This document shows, piece by piece, positions 52,138 through 61,702 of a stretch of 64,000 nucleotides of DNA (the stretch's first letter is position 1; every line of letters starts with the position of its first letter). This DNA comes from Clostridiales bacterium oral taxon 876 str. F0540. Its GTDB lineage: Bacteria; Bacillota; Clostridia; Clostridiales; Clostridiaceae. Below the pieces are notes generated by a model. The model was given only the letters and a program-made list of their open reading frames with translations. It was not told the origin of the DNA and searched no databases. The DNA is taken from contig KE993464.1 in assembly GCA_000466585.1 (NCBI GenBank), positions 54,455-118,454 on the forward strand. The letters are read 5' to 3'. The translations under genes and the position numbers were made by a program.

Positions 52138-53922
52138 ATGAAACTTAGACAGAAAACCATTGCTATAATGCTTATAACTTTTTTTAGTTTGGTCGTTATA
52201 TGTTTTGCAGCCTCTAGGACAATAATTGTAAAAAGCTTCTTAAATTTAGAAGAACAGGATATGATAAAAGATTTAGAAAGAGTTGTTGATATTATAAATT
52301 ATGATATTAACAATTTAAGTTTAAGAAATAAAGATTACTCTGAATGGGATCAAACCTATAGTTTTATTCTAGATAAAAATAAAAATTACATAGAATCCGA
52401 ATTAGGAGATGAAACATTCTCTAATTTAAAGATAAATTTAATGTTTATAATAGATAAAAACAATAATCCGGTTTTTGCTAAATCCTATGATTTAAAAGAT
52501 AAAAATGAATTGAATATCAATAAATATGAGCAAGATCTTTTACATGATATTTGTGAAAGATATGCTTCAGCAAAAATGAGTTCAGTTGATAACATTCAAG
52601 GAATCGTTATGCTGAATGAGATACCTATGATGATTTCTATAAGAAGTATATTAACCAGCGATAGCAAAGGACCTTCAAGAGGAATCATGGTTATGGGAAG
52701 ATATATGGACGCTGAAGAAGTAGGTTATATAGATAAAATAACACATGTATCCTTTGAAATAGATAATAAAGATAATGCAAATGATTATATAGGCAAGGAA
52801 TTTGTTATAAAACCTGTTAACATTAATAGTATATCAGGATATACTGTGTTTAATGATATATATGGTAAACCAGCCTTTTTAATTAAACACTCGATGAAGA
52901 GGGACACTTTTAAAAAGGGCCTAGAAAGTATAAGATATTTGGCGATTTCTTTAATTATTATTGGTGCAGCATTTTTATATGCAGTAATGATTATAATAGA
53001 TCAACTTGTTTTGAGAAGGTTATTAAAGTTAAATGATGAGGTAAAGGATATAGGAAAAAAGAAAGATTTTTCATTAAGAGTCGAGGATAAAGGAAAGGAT
53101 GAGCTTGCGAGCCTTTCAAGGTCTATAAATCTTATGCTTATAACCCTTGAAAATTCATTGACTGATTTAAAGATAAATAATGAGAAGTTAAAAGAGCTTG
53201 ATGATTTGAAAAGCAGTTTTATATCTTCTGTTTCTCATGAACTTAGGACTCCCTTAACTTCAATAATGGGTTTCTCCAGCTTAATTAAAAGCAAGTTTAA
53301 TAAAAAAATAATACCCTCACTAGATATAGAAGATATAAAAATCAAAAAAGCAAGTGACCAAATTGCAGCTAATGCTGATATTATAATTTCAGAGAGCAAG
53401 AGACTAACAGATATTGTGAATAGTGTTTTGGATATTTCAAAAATTGAGGCTGGTAAAATGGATTATAAAGATAAAATTGTAGATGTAGAAAAAGTAATAT
53501 ATAAGGCTGCTGATTCAGTTAAATGTTTAATGGACGAGAATGTAAAATTAATAATAGATATTAATAAAAACTTACCGACTGTTAAGTATGATGAGGACAA
53601 GCTGCTTCAGGTGCTTATCAATTTAATATCAAATTCTATAAAATTCACTGAAAAGGGGTTTATTACATGTAGAGCAACAGTAGATAATGAATGCATTACT
53701 ATAAGCATAATAGACACAGGAATGGGAATTGAAGAAAAGAATTATGAAGTTATTTTCAATAGGTTCAGTCAAGTTGGAGACAGTCTAGTAGGAAAACCAA
53801 GGGGAACTGGATTGGGACTTTCAATATGTAAAAATATAATAGAACACTATGGAGGCAGAATTTGGGTTGAAAGCAAATTAAATGAAGGAAGTAGTTTTAA
53901 TTTTACACTGCCAGTAGTTTAG
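52138..53922 (+). CDS. CHASE4-domain sensor histidine kinase
   Basis: This 594-residue membrane kinase has an N-terminal helix (IAIMLITFFSLVVICFAA), a CHASE4-type extracellular region (NKDYSEWDQTYSF), a second helix (about 275-295), HAMP, HisKA (SSVSHELRTPLTSIMGF) and HATPase (NLISNSIKFT, DTGMGIEEKN, GTGLGLSICKNI). ATG 52138 is preceded by AAAGGTGAA; an in-frame start at 52111 is not. It is followed by an HD-GYP protein and a CheY-like regulator with no terminator between, so they probably act together. Confidence 0.92.
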   Translation: MKLRQKTIAIMLITFFSLVVICFAASRTIIVKSFLNLEEQDMIKDLERVVDIINYDINNLSLRNKDYSEWDQTYSFILDKNKNYIESELGDETFSNLKINLMFIIDKNNNPVFAKSYDLKDKNELNINKYEQDLLHDICERYASAKMSSVDNIQGIVMLNEIPMMISIRSILTSDSKGPSRGIMVMGRYMDAEEVGYIDKITHVSFEIDNKDNANDYIGKEFVIKPVNINSISGYTVFNDIYGKPAFLIKHSMKRDTFKKGLESIRYLAISLIIIGAAFLYAVMIIIDQLVLRRLLKLNDEVKDIGKKKDFSLRVEDKGKDELASLSRSINLMLITLENSLTDLKINNEKLKELDDLKSSFISSVSHELRTPLTSIMGFSSLIKSKFNKKIIPSLDIEDIKIKKASDQIAANADIIISESKRLTDIVNSVLDISKIEAGKMDYKDKIVDVEKVIYKAADSVKCLMDENVKLIIDINKNLPTVKYDEDKLLQVLINLISNSIKFTEKGFITCRATVDNECITISIIDTGMGIEEKNYEVIFNRFSQVGDSLVGKPRGTGLGLSICKNIIEHYGGRIWVESKLNEGSSFNFTLPVV

Positions 53923-53952
53923 GTTATAGATTAGTAGGGGATGGTGATAGAC

Positions 53953-55323
53953 ATGGCTATAGTTAAATTAAAAAAGCTTATCAATAAAGTTGAAAATAAA
54001 AAAGCTATTGATGATATGGTTAATGCGCTAGGAATAAAAATAATTATTGAAGATGCAAATGAAGTTATATACGGAAGTAAGGAGCAAGCTGAAGGAACAA
54101 ATAAATATGAAGTAAGTATTAATGGTGAAGTAATTGGCTGTGTAACAGGTGATGAAAATTCAAAGTGCATTGCTTCTATACTAAATTCATTTTCTGTTAG
54201 CGAATATGAAAAGAAAAGGCTTGCTAATGAAACTTTGGAAAAATACAAAGAAATAAATATGTTTTACAACGTTTCTGAAAAAATAGCCTTAACAACAGGA
54301 ACAAGCAATGTAGCAAAAATAGTTATTAATGAAGCAATAAAAAATTTAAATATAACTTTTGCTTCAATAGTGCTTGTAAATGAAGAAACACAAGATTTAG
54401 AAACAATTTGCCAGGTTCATAAAAGTATCAGTCTGGAAAATGGAAAGCTTCAGTTTAATCTAAACATAAATCCTGAATTTATAAAAGATATTATGAGCAA
54501 AAAGACTGGTGAAATAATAAATAATGTTAATGAAATTAAAGACATAATAAGTGATAATCACATGCTGAATTCAATAATTTGTACTCCTATTTTAGCTAAG
54601 GGGAAGGCAATTGGAATTATGCTGCTTGGCAATGATAAAGCTTATGAATATACTGCCTCCGATTTGAAAATCATTAATTCTTTAGCTTATCAGGCAGGCA
54701 TTGCTATTGAAGGAACAAAGCTATATGAACAGCTTAGAGAAAATTTCTTTGATACTATACAAATTTTGGTGGGAATAATAGAAATGAGAGAAAACTCTAA
54801 AACTGAGCATTCCAAAAGAGTACTAAACTATAGTCTTAATATTGCAAGAGAAATGGGAATGTCAAAGATTGATATGGTAAAATTAAAGCTTGCAGTAATG
54901 CTGCACGATATAGGAAATGTTGTCTTAAATGATGAAATTTTGAACAAAAGGGGAAAGTATACTGACGATGAATATGAAATAGTTAAAAAGCACTCGGAAA
55001 TAGGAGCAGTAATGCTTAATAAGATAGATCAATTAAAGGAGATTATTCCTTCCATCAAGGCACACCATGAGTGGTATGATGGTACAGGGTATCCTGATGG
55101 CTTAAAAGGGGAAGAAATACCATTATTTGCGAGAATAATAGCTGTAGCAGATGCCTTTGAGGCTATGACCATTAACAGACCTTATAGAGAGGCTTTAAAC
55201 TTATATTTTGCAGCTGAAGAGCTTTCAAAAAATAAAGGTATACAGTTTGATCCGGAAATAGTGGATATATTTTTTAAGATATATAAAGATAAAAAATTAG
55301 AAGAAATTCAGACTTATGTTTAA
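53953..55323 (+). CDS. GAF-HD-GYP domain protein (cyclic-di-GMP phosphodiesterase candidate)
   Basis: This 456-residue cytoplasmic protein has a short N-terminal domain, a GAF domain (about 110-255) and an HD-GYP domain: MLHDIGNVVL, HSEIGAVML and HHEWYDGTGYPDGLKG carry the HD and GYP motifs intact. HD-GYP proteins hydrolyse cyclic di-GMP. The ATG at 53953 follows GGGGATGGTGAT, 30 bp after the kinase stop. It would couple two-component sensing to second-messenger turnover. Confidence 0.9.
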   Translation: MAIVKLKKLINKVENKKAIDDMVNALGIKIIIEDANEVIYGSKEQAEGTNKYEVSINGEVIGCVTGDENSKCIASILNSFSVSEYEKKRLANETLEKYKEINMFYNVSEKIALTTGTSNVAKIVINEAIKNLNITFASIVLVNEETQDLETICQVHKSISLENGKLQFNLNINPEFIKDIMSKKTGEIINNVNEIKDIISDNHMLNSIICTPILAKGKAIGIMLLGNDKAYEYTASDLKIINSLAYQAGIAIEGTKLYEQLRENFFDTIQILVGIIEMRENSKTEHSKRVLNYSLNIAREMGMSKIDMVKLKLAVMLHDIGNVVLNDEILNKRGKYTDDEYEIVKKHSEIGAVMLNKIDQLKEIIPSIKAHHEWYDGTGYPDGLKGEEIPLFARIIAVADAFEAMTINRPYREALNLYFAAEELSKNKGIQFDPEIVDIFFKIYKDKKLEEIQTYV

Positions 55324-55342
55324 TTGAGAGGAATAAAATGTT

Positions 55343-55717
55343 ATGGCTAAAATACTTATTGTTGATGATGAGGCACACATAAGACTTCTCTTAGAGCAAA
55401 CCTTGGAGGAATTTGAAGACAAGGGAGTAGAACTTCTGTCTGCTTCTAACGGTCAGGAAGCTATTGAGATTATATTAAGGGAAAACCCTAATATAGTTTT
55501 TCTAGATATAATGATGCCTGAGATAAATGGAGTAGATGTATGCAGCAAAATAAAAAATGAATATAAACTTATGGATGTATTTATAATACTGCTTACGGCA
55601 AAAGGTCAGGAAAATGGTATAAAAAATAGCGGCAATTATGGAGCTGACATGTATATGACAAAGCCTTTTGATCCTAATTATGTTGTAAAAAAGGTATCTG
55701 AAATACTTTTAAAATAA
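55343..55717 (+). CDS. CheY-like single-domain response regulator
   Basis: This 124-residue receiver has the acidic pair (VDDEAHI), phospho-Asp in VFLDIMMPEINGVD, LLTAKGQ and the conserved Lys in TKPFDP. It has no output domain. It lies 19 bp after the HD-GYP gene and is probably phosphorylated by the kinase of the same operon, perhaps to control the HD-GYP enzyme by protein contact. Confidence 0.92.
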   Translation: MAKILIVDDEAHIRLLLEQTLEEFEDKGVELLSASNGQEAIEIILRENPNIVFLDIMMPEINGVDVCSKIKNEYKLMDVFIILLTAKGQENGIKNSGNYGADMYMTKPFDPNYVVKKVSEILLK

Positions 55718-55748
55718 AACGAGCTGGCTATGACCAGCTCGTTTTATT
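55716..55748. terminator. bidirectional terminator
   Basis: AAAACGAGCTGG pairs with CCAGCTCGTTTT around CTATGA; A/T runs on both sides serve the converging genes. Confidence 0.95.
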
Positions 55749-56211
55749 TTAAAAGACAAATACTTTGAGCAGAAATTCCTTCTTCCCTTCCAGTAAAGCC
55801 AAGCCCTTCCTCTGTTGTAGCCTTAACGTTTATCTTATCTTCACATATATTTAACGCTTCAGCTATATTCTTTTTCATAGCAGGTATATGTGGTGCCATT
55901 TTGGGTTTTTGTGCAATTATAGTTGAATCGATATTTTCTATTTCATATCCTTTTTGATTAAGAAGATTACCGACTTCTTTTAAAAGTAGTATACTTGATA
56001 TTCCTTTAAAGCGTTCATCAGTATCAGGAAAATGCTTTCCTATGTCACCTAATGCCGCAGCTCCTAGGAGACTATCCATTATGGCGTGTAAAAGTACATC
56101 TGCATCAGAATGACCAAGAAGTCCTGTTGAATACGGAATATCTACTCCTCCAAGTATAAGTCTTCTTCCCTCGACTAGCTTGTGTACATCATAACCCATT
56201 CCTATTCGCAT
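55744..56211 (-). CDS. ispF: 2-C-methyl-D-erythritol 2,4-cyclodiphosphate synthase
   Basis: This 155-residue enzyme of the non-mevalonate isoprenoid pathway makes the cyclic diphosphate from CDP-ME 2-phosphate. Metal-binding Asp8 and His10 in GYDVHKL, HSDADVLLHAIMDSLLGAA, GDIGKHFPDTD and the C-terminal TTEEGLGFTGREEGI are all intact. Alone on the minus strand between signalling genes; 210 bp of AT-rich DNA separate it from the next gene. Confidence 0.96.
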   Translation of the reverse strand: MRIGMGYDVHKLVEGRRLILGGVDIPYSTGLLGHSDADVLLHAIMDSLLGAAALGDIGKHFPDTDERFKGISSILLLKEVGNLLNQKGYEIENIDSTIIAQKPKMAPHIPAMKKNIAEALNICEDKINVKATTEEGLGFTGREEGISAQSICLLK

Positions 56212-56422
56212 ATTAGCTCCTCCTTTATACTTATCTAAAGTTATTATATTGTTTCTATTTTAGCATAAATTCTACATATAATGCAGGCTTAGTCGATTAT
56301 ACAAGAAAAATAAAGAATGATTTTTTATGCATATGACTTTTGCAATAAATTAATCAGAAGGGATTAAAAGGAAAATGTAGAATATATACATAGGTGTAAT
56401 ATTTTTAAGGATGGGGTAGTAT

Positions 56423-58501
56423 ATGTTAAATAGATGGGGTGCTGTGTCGAAACTAAATAGCAGAATACTTTTGGCAATACTTGGTATAACTTTTCTTTTT
56501 TATATAAGTTTTACAAGTTATCCATTGTTTCATTTTACAATTGAAATTATTTGTATAGTTATTGGTTTCAGCATATACATAATTACTAAAAATACTCATA
56601 AGGTCTCTCAAAATAATTACTTCATATTTTTAGGTTTTTGTTTCGTTATAATAAGTATTTTTGATTTATTTCACGTCATGACTTCTGAAGGCATTAAAAT
56701 ATTTTCTTGGAGTAATCAAAATTTATCCATTCAATTTAGGACGGCGTCTTCAATTGTACAAAGTATTGCTTTTTTTATATTTTCTATACTTTTATATAGA
56801 AGAGAAAGACCTGCAAAAATATTTTATTTACTATCTGCCATTTATATTTTTTCCGCTACTATATTCTTATTAATCTTTTTTAATATGGTTCCGGTATTTT
56901 ATATAGGTGGAACTGGACCAACAGTGTTAAAAAAGGTAATTGAATTAATTATTTGCTTAGTATATGCATACAGCATAAAGGTTTTAAATACTAAGAAAGT
57001 AAGAGGATATGAAAGTATATCAGTGTTTCTTGCATGGGCTGCAGCGATGTTAGTGCTGTCTGAGCTTAGTTATACATTATACATAGTACCTTCTGATGTT
57101 ATAAATATTACAGGACACATGTTTAAACTTTTAGCATATCACTTGATCTATAAAGCTATAATTAAAACAACCCTTGAAAATCCTTATAATGTTTTGTTTT
57201 ACAGGTTAACTGAAATAAACAGCAGTCTTGAGATTAAAACAAGACAGTTAATGAAATTTAATAATAAGTTAAACGATGAAATTCAAGAAAGAAAAGTTAT
57301 AGAAGAAAAGCTAATAAAAAGTAAAAAAAATTACCAAGAGCTTTTGGATTTTCTGCCATATGCTATAGTAGCGCATAGTAATGGAAAAGTTGTTTATGTA
57401 AATAATGCTACACTAAAACTATTTAAATATGATGAATATAAAGAAGTGCTCGGAAAGGACATACTCCAATTCGTTCCACAGGAGTACTGTGAATTAGCTA
57501 AAACTAGAATGAATGCTGTATATCAAAATGAGTCTGTAGATACAGTTGAAATGCAGCTTCTAAAGTCAGATGGCAATGTAGTTGATGTGGAGACTAAAGC
57601 TGTACCATATATGTATAAAAATAAGCTTGCAAGTTTGGTAATCATAGGAGACATTAGTCAGAGGAAAAAGGCTGAAGAAAAGGAAAAAGCTTTAAAGGAA
57701 GCCATGGAATATGATAGAATCAAGAATGAATTTATGGCTAATATATCTCATGAACTTAGGACACCATTAAATGTCATATTTGGAGCAGTACAGCTTATAG
57801 ATTACTATTCAGAAAATAATTCTGTATGCGATAATAAGAAAAATATTTCAAAGTATTCTAAAAGTATGAAGCAAAACTGTTATAGAATGCTTAGATTAGT
57901 TAATAATTTAATAGATTTGACAAAAATAGATTCAGGTTTTTTAAAGCTTAATCTTCAAAACTATAATATAATAAGTGTTGTTGAAGATATAACCATGTCT
58001 GTTGCTGAATATATAGAAAGCAAAAATATAGATATAGAATTTGATACAGAGATGGAAGAAAAACTTATGGCTTGCGATGCGGATATGATTGAAAGAATAA
58101 TGCTTAATCTATTATCCAATGCTGTAAAATTTACTCCTGAGGGAGGTAAAATTTGGGTTAATATTTATGATAAAAATGATTATGTATTGTTATCCGTAAG
58201 AGATTCCGGCATTGGAATTCCAGAAGATAAGATAGAATTAATTTTTGATAGATTCAGGCAGGTGGACAAGTCTTTTGCCAGAAGTACAGAAGGAAGTGGT
58301 ATAGGACTTAACCTTGTAAGATCAATAGTTGAGCTTCATGAGGGAAGGATATGGGCTGAGAGCAATTATGGAAAAGGAAGCGAATTTTTTGTGGAGCTTC
58401 CTGTAATAACAGTTTCTAGTGATGAGGTTGCAGTTACTAAGGATATCCCTCAAGGAAAGGTTGAAAGAATACATATTGAGTTTTCAGATATTTATTCATA
58501 A
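56423..58501 (+). CDS. MASE3-PAS sensor histidine kinase
   Basis: This 692-residue membrane kinase has an N-terminal MASE3 sensor of about eight hydrophobic segments (FDLFHVMTSEGIKIF), a short coiled coil, a PAS domain (about 305-415; HSNGKVVYVNNATLKLF), HisKA (ANISHELRTPLNVIFGA) and HATPase (NLLSNAVKFTPEGG, GIGIPEDKIELIFDRF, GSGIGLNLVRS). No response regulator gene is adjacent; the two downstream genes encode an ABC transporter that may be unrelated in function. AAGGATGGGG precedes the ATG. Confidence 0.9.
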   Translation: MLNRWGAVSKLNSRILLAILGITFLFYISFTSYPLFHFTIEIICIVIGFSIYIITKNTHKVSQNNYFIFLGFCFVIISIFDLFHVMTSEGIKIFSWSNQNLSIQFRTASSIVQSIAFFIFSILLYRRERPAKIFYLLSAIYIFSATIFLLIFFNMVPVFYIGGTGPTVLKKVIELIICLVYAYSIKVLNTKKVRGYESISVFLAWAAAMLVLSELSYTLYIVPSDVINITGHMFKLLAYHLIYKAIIKTTLENPYNVLFYRLTEINSSLEIKTRQLMKFNNKLNDEIQERKVIEEKLIKSKKNYQELLDFLPYAIVAHSNGKVVYVNNATLKLFKYDEYKEVLGKDILQFVPQEYCELAKTRMNAVYQNESVDTVEMQLLKSDGNVVDVETKAVPYMYKNKLASLVIIGDISQRKKAEEKEKALKEAMEYDRIKNEFMANISHELRTPLNVIFGAVQLIDYYSENNSVCDNKKNISKYSKSMKQNCYRMLRLVNNLIDLTKIDSGFLKLNLQNYNIISVVEDITMSVAEYIESKNIDIEFDTEMEEKLMACDADMIERIMLNLLSNAVKFTPEGGKIWVNIYDKNDYVLLSVRDSGIGIPEDKIELIFDRFRQVDKSFARSTEGSGIGLNLVRSIVELHEGRIWAESNYGKGSEFFVELPVITVSSDEVAVTKDIPQGKVERIHIEFSDIYS

Positions 58502-58514
58502 GGAGGTTGAAAAG

Positions 58515-59246
58515 ATGGTAAATATATTAAATTTAAGCAAAAGTTTTAAAAACATTAAGGCAGTTGATAGCATAAGCTTTAGTGTTAACAAGGGAGAAAT
58601 AGTAGGTCTTCTTGGTGAAAATGGTGCAGGTAAAACTACAACTTTAAGAATGCTTGCTACTATGCTTAAGCCAACAGGAGGTACAGCTTCAGTAAATGGT
58701 TATGATATTATAAAAGAGCCGAGCAAAGTAAGAGGAGAAATAGGTATACTTTTTGGTGGAGAAGTAGGTCTTTATGACAGGCTTACTGCACGAGAAAATA
58801 TAAAATATTTTGCTGAATTAAATGGCATGGGTAAAAGTGAAACTGATAAGAGTATAGATTATCTCATTGAAATGCTTGATATGAAGGAATATATAGACAG
58901 AAGAGTAGGAAAGTTTTCAAGGGGTATGAAACAAAAGGTAGCCATAGCTCGCTCTATAGTTCATAAGCCGACAGTGATGCTATTTGATGAGCCTACAGCA
59001 GGGTTGGATGTAACAGCCTCCAGAATAGTGCAGGATTTTATATTAAAATGCAAAGAAGATAATAAGGCTATTGTTTTTTCTAGTCACAGTATGAATGAAG
59101 TTGAGCGACTATGTGATAGAATCGTAATAATACATAAGGGCAAGATACTGGAAGAAGGAACTGTAGACAATATAAAAACTAAGTTTAAAAATGATAATAT
59201 GGAAGATATATTTATGCAGTTGGTAGGTGATAGTAATGGGAAATAA
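58515..59246 (+). CDS. ABC transporter ATPase, NatA-like
   Basis: This 243-residue ATPase has Walker A GENGAGKTT, signature FSRGMKQKVA and Walker B VMLFDEPTAGLD, with H-loop FSSHSM. ATG 58515 is served by AAGGAGG, right after the MASE3 kinase stop. It overlaps the permease gene by 11 bp. Together they resemble the NatAB sodium exporter, though drug or peptide export is equally possible. Confidence 0.9.
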   Translation: MVNILNLSKSFKNIKAVDSISFSVNKGEIVGLLGENGAGKTTTLRMLATMLKPTGGTASVNGYDIIKEPSKVRGEIGILFGGEVGLYDRLTARENIKYFAELNGMGKSETDKSIDYLIEMLDMKEYIDRRVGKFSRGMKQKVAIARSIVHKPTVMLFDEPTAGLDVTASRIVQDFILKCKEDNKAIVFSSHSMNEVERLCDRIVIIHKGKILEEGTVDNIKTKFKNDNMEDIFMQLVGDSNGK

Positions 59247-60420
59247 GGTAACTTGGCTTGTTTTTAAGAAAGAATTGATGGACACTTTTAGGGACAGAAA
59301 AACTTTGATAATTAGTATATTGATACCTCTTATACTATTTCCAGTATTATTTGGCGTAATAGGAAAAAGTATGGATAAGACAGAAAAGGCTGTTGAGAAT
59401 AATTTAAAAATAGCCGTATCGGATGAAGCTGGTCAAAGTAATTTAGCTAAGTTTTTAAAAGCACAGAAAAATATAAATATAATAGAATCAAATAATACAG
59501 ATGAAGATGTAAAGTCAGGAAAGATATTAGCAGCACTATATATACCTAAAAATTTAGAAGAAGGAATATCAAAAGAAAATACAGTAAATATACAGCTTAC
59601 ATATGATAATTCGAGTCAGCAGTCTCAGATGGCAATGTCAGCCTTAAAAAGCTATATAGAAGCTTATTCAAAGGAAATAGTGTCAGAAAGGCTTTCAAAA
59701 AGAAATATCAGTGGTGATATTTTAAATCCTATAAGCGTTGAGTTGAAAACTTCTGTCAAGGAAAGTGAAGGTTTCGGCAAATATATGCTTTCTCTTATGC
59801 TTCCACTTATGCTTGTAATTTACAGTGTATCAGGGCCTATGGGAGCTGCCGTCGACTTAGGTGCAGGAGAAAAGGAAAGAGGAACTCTGGAACCTCTTTT
59901 AACAACTCAGGCCGGAAGAATGTCGCTTTTATGGGGAAAGTTTTTAGCAATAACTACGCTTGGACTTATAACTACCCTGGCCTCCTTGATAGGACTATTC
60001 ATAGCAATGCAGCAAAAGGGAGGTTTATTCAATGGAGCGTCCGGAAGCTTAGATACGGGCGTGATTTTACTAATTGGTTTAGTTACATTACTTTTAACAA
60101 TGGTATTCGGAGCGCTTGAATTAGCTGTAAGCATCTATGCGCGTTCTTTTAAAGAAGCACAAACTTATATATCACCACTTATGATAATATCCTTTGTTCC
60201 CACCTATGCAACATACATGCTGGACGCAAAAAGTATAGAAACCTATTATTTTCATATACCTCTAGCAAATGCTGTATGCCTTTTAAAAGAATTTATTGCG
60301 GGAATATATAATTATACACATATAGCTATAACCTTTGGATGGATAGCTGTATATATACTTGCCTCAGTTTTATTTGCAAGGTATATGTTCAGCAGAGAGG
60401 AAGTTATATTTAGAACATAA
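59236..60420 (+). CDS. ABC-2 type permease, NatB-like
   Basis: This 394-residue permease has one N-terminal transmembrane helix, a large extracytoplasmic region of about 150 residues, and a C-terminal set of about five helices containing GAGEKERGTLEPLLTTQAGR, a motif of NatB/ABC-2 proteins. ATG 59236 overlaps the ATPase gene, giving translational coupling. Export substrate unknown; sodium as in NatAB is a possibility. Confidence 0.9.
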   Translation: MGNKVTWLVFKKELMDTFRDRKTLIISILIPLILFPVLFGVIGKSMDKTEKAVENNLKIAVSDEAGQSNLAKFLKAQKNINIIESNNTDEDVKSGKILAALYIPKNLEEGISKENTVNIQLTYDNSSQQSQMAMSALKSYIEAYSKEIVSERLSKRNISGDILNPISVELKTSVKESEGFGKYMLSLMLPLMLVIYSVSGPMGAAVDLGAGEKERGTLEPLLTTQAGRMSLLWGKFLAITTLGLITTLASLIGLFIAMQQKGGLFNGASGSLDTGVILLIGLVTLLLTMVFGALELAVSIYARSFKEAQTYISPLMIISFVPTYATYMLDAKSIETYYFHIPLANAVCLLKEFIAGIYNYTHIAITFGWIAVYILASVLFARYMFSREEVIFRT

Positions 60421-60423
60421 AAT

Positions 60424-60466
60424 AAAAACTCTCATTTATCTTAATAAATAGATAAATGGGAGTTTT
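60424..60466 (+). terminator. terminator of the NatAB-like operon
   Basis: AAAACTCTCATTTATC pairs with GATAAATGGGAGTTTT (wobbles) and a T run follows. Confidence 0.9.
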
Positions 60467-60470
60467 TTAG

Positions 60471-60629
60471 TTATAATACAGACTTTTTGTCGCCATGAGT
60501 TTTATTATCCTTTTTAAATTTATGAAAGAATGAAGTTATGTTTTTAAGCATACTCAGAAACACTTTTTTTAGTTTGCTTTTTCTTTTTTGTTTTGCAGTG
60601 AAATCTACCCATATAACATTATTTTTCAT
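60471..60629 (-). CDS. 52-residue basic protein, function unknown
   Basis: On the minus strand an AGGGGCGG ribosome site precedes ATG at 60629. The product is strongly basic (VDFTAKQKRKSKLKKVFLSM) with a possible amphipathic helix and a lysine-rich tail. Too short for the usual ORF cut-off, but the ribosome site and coding-like composition support it. Confidence 0.5.
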   Translation of the reverse strand: MKNNVIWVDFTAKQKRKSKLKKVFLSMLKNITSFFHKFKKDNKTHGDKKSVL

Positions 60630-60798
60630 AACACCGCCCCTTATATAATGAAATGCCCCTAATATAATAATAGCATAATATGTAAAAAATGTTAATTAAT
60701 TTACTGTAAACACTGAAAAAAAGTTTGAGTAATATACTTAAAATAAGCGTAATATGATATAATCTAATTTGAAAACTTCTAAAGCTGGGGGGATTATT

Positions 60799-61398
60799 TT
60801 GAAAAGAAGAATTGCAGGCATTATACTTATAGTTGTGGGACTAGCCGTTATAGGAACAGCATTTTTTATGAGATATAGTGCAGAAAAGCGCCAAAAGGAT
60901 ATGCTTAATGCATTTGAAAATACTCTTCAACAAGTAGATAAGGCTCAAGAAACTAATTCTAATAATGAATCGACTCCTAATATAAAACCGCCTACAGAAG
61001 ATGTGAATGGTGCTATAGGTATAATGAAAATACCAAAAATAGATTTAAAGGTTGCTATCGGTGAAGGTGTAGATAATAATACCTTAAAGTATGCGGTTGG
61101 TCATTTTGAGGGAACAGCAATGGCTGGAGAAAAAGGAAACTTCGCTGTAGCCGGTCATAGAAGCTATACTTATAGTGAGTATTTTAATAGACTTGATGAA
61201 GTTAATATTGGTGATGAAATTATAGTTAAAACAAAAAAAGGAGAATTTACCTACAAGGTAAATGAGAAGAAGGTTGTAGAACCAACAGAGGTTTCAGTTC
61301 TAGATAAAACCAAGGATGCAACAATTACTCTTGTTACATGTACCCCTATAAGGGTTGCCACTCATAGACTTATTATAAAAGGAAAATTAGTTCAATAA
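60799..61398 (+). CDS. sortase (class D type)
   Basis: This 199-residue membrane-anchored transpeptidase attaches surface proteins to the cell wall. It has an N-terminal signal anchor (IAGIILIVVGLAVIGTAFF), a linker and the sortase fold with catalytic His in AGHRSY (about 120), Cys in TLVTCTP (about 180) and Arg in THRLII (about 189). TLVTCTP is typical of class D enzymes. The TTG at 60799 is served by GGGGGG; upstream in-frame starts are not. No obvious substrate (LPxTG-like) gene is adjacent. Confidence 0.92.
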   Translation: MKRRIAGIILIVVGLAVIGTAFFMRYSAEKRQKDMLNAFENTLQQVDKAQETNSNNESTPNIKPPTEDVNGAIGIMKIPKIDLKVAIGEGVDNNTLKYAVGHFEGTAMAGEKGNFAVAGHRSYTYSEYFNRLDEVNIGDEIIVKTKKGEFTYKVNEKKVVEPTEVSVLDKTKDATITLVTCTPIRVATHRLIIKGKLVQ

Positions 61399-61408
61399 TT
61401 ATTATGCA

Positions 61409-61696
61409 TTGTCCACAGTTTATCCACAAAGCTGTGGACAATGTTTATAATTTTACGAAAATTATATATATATCTACAAATTGGGCAACTCTATTTCATT
61501 AAATATAACAATTGAAATTAATAAAAACAAATGTGAAGATTAATTAACAATCAGTTAACAAGTTATCAACATAACCATGTGTATAACATTAAAAGGAAAC
61601 TCCTTGATATAGCTTCAAGGAGTTGTTTTATTGTATGGTTTCGATAATAATTATTATATAAGATTAACACATTATCCACATGGTTGCTGTGGATAA
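61409..61696. other. DnaA-box cluster
   Basis: The 304-bp gap between sortase and rluF contains perfect DnaA boxes TTATCCACA at 61420-61428, 61672-61680 and (reverse) 61688-61696, plus near-matches TTGTCCACA 61409-61417, TGTGGACAA 61433-61441, TTATCAACA 61563-61571 and TGTGTATAA 61578-61586. Two outer pairs form inverted repeats that could also be hairpins (61407-61442 and 61670-61698); the first, followed by T-rich DNA, may terminate the sortase transcript. No dnaA or dnaN gene is near, so this is more likely a DnaA-binding cluster than the origin. Confidence 0.7.
61598..61630. terminator. orphan terminator-like hairpin
   Basis: AACTCCTTG pairs with CAAGGAGTT around ATATAGCTT, followed by GTTTTATT. 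It stands apart from any gene end within the DnaA-box region. Confidence 0.5.
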
Positions 61697-61702
61697 TGTT
61701 GA

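Noticed and set aside
61409..61696. Replication origin oriC
   Set aside because: DnaA boxes are present, but neither dnaA, dnaN nor other origin-linked genes are in the window; a DnaA-box cluster is the safer call.
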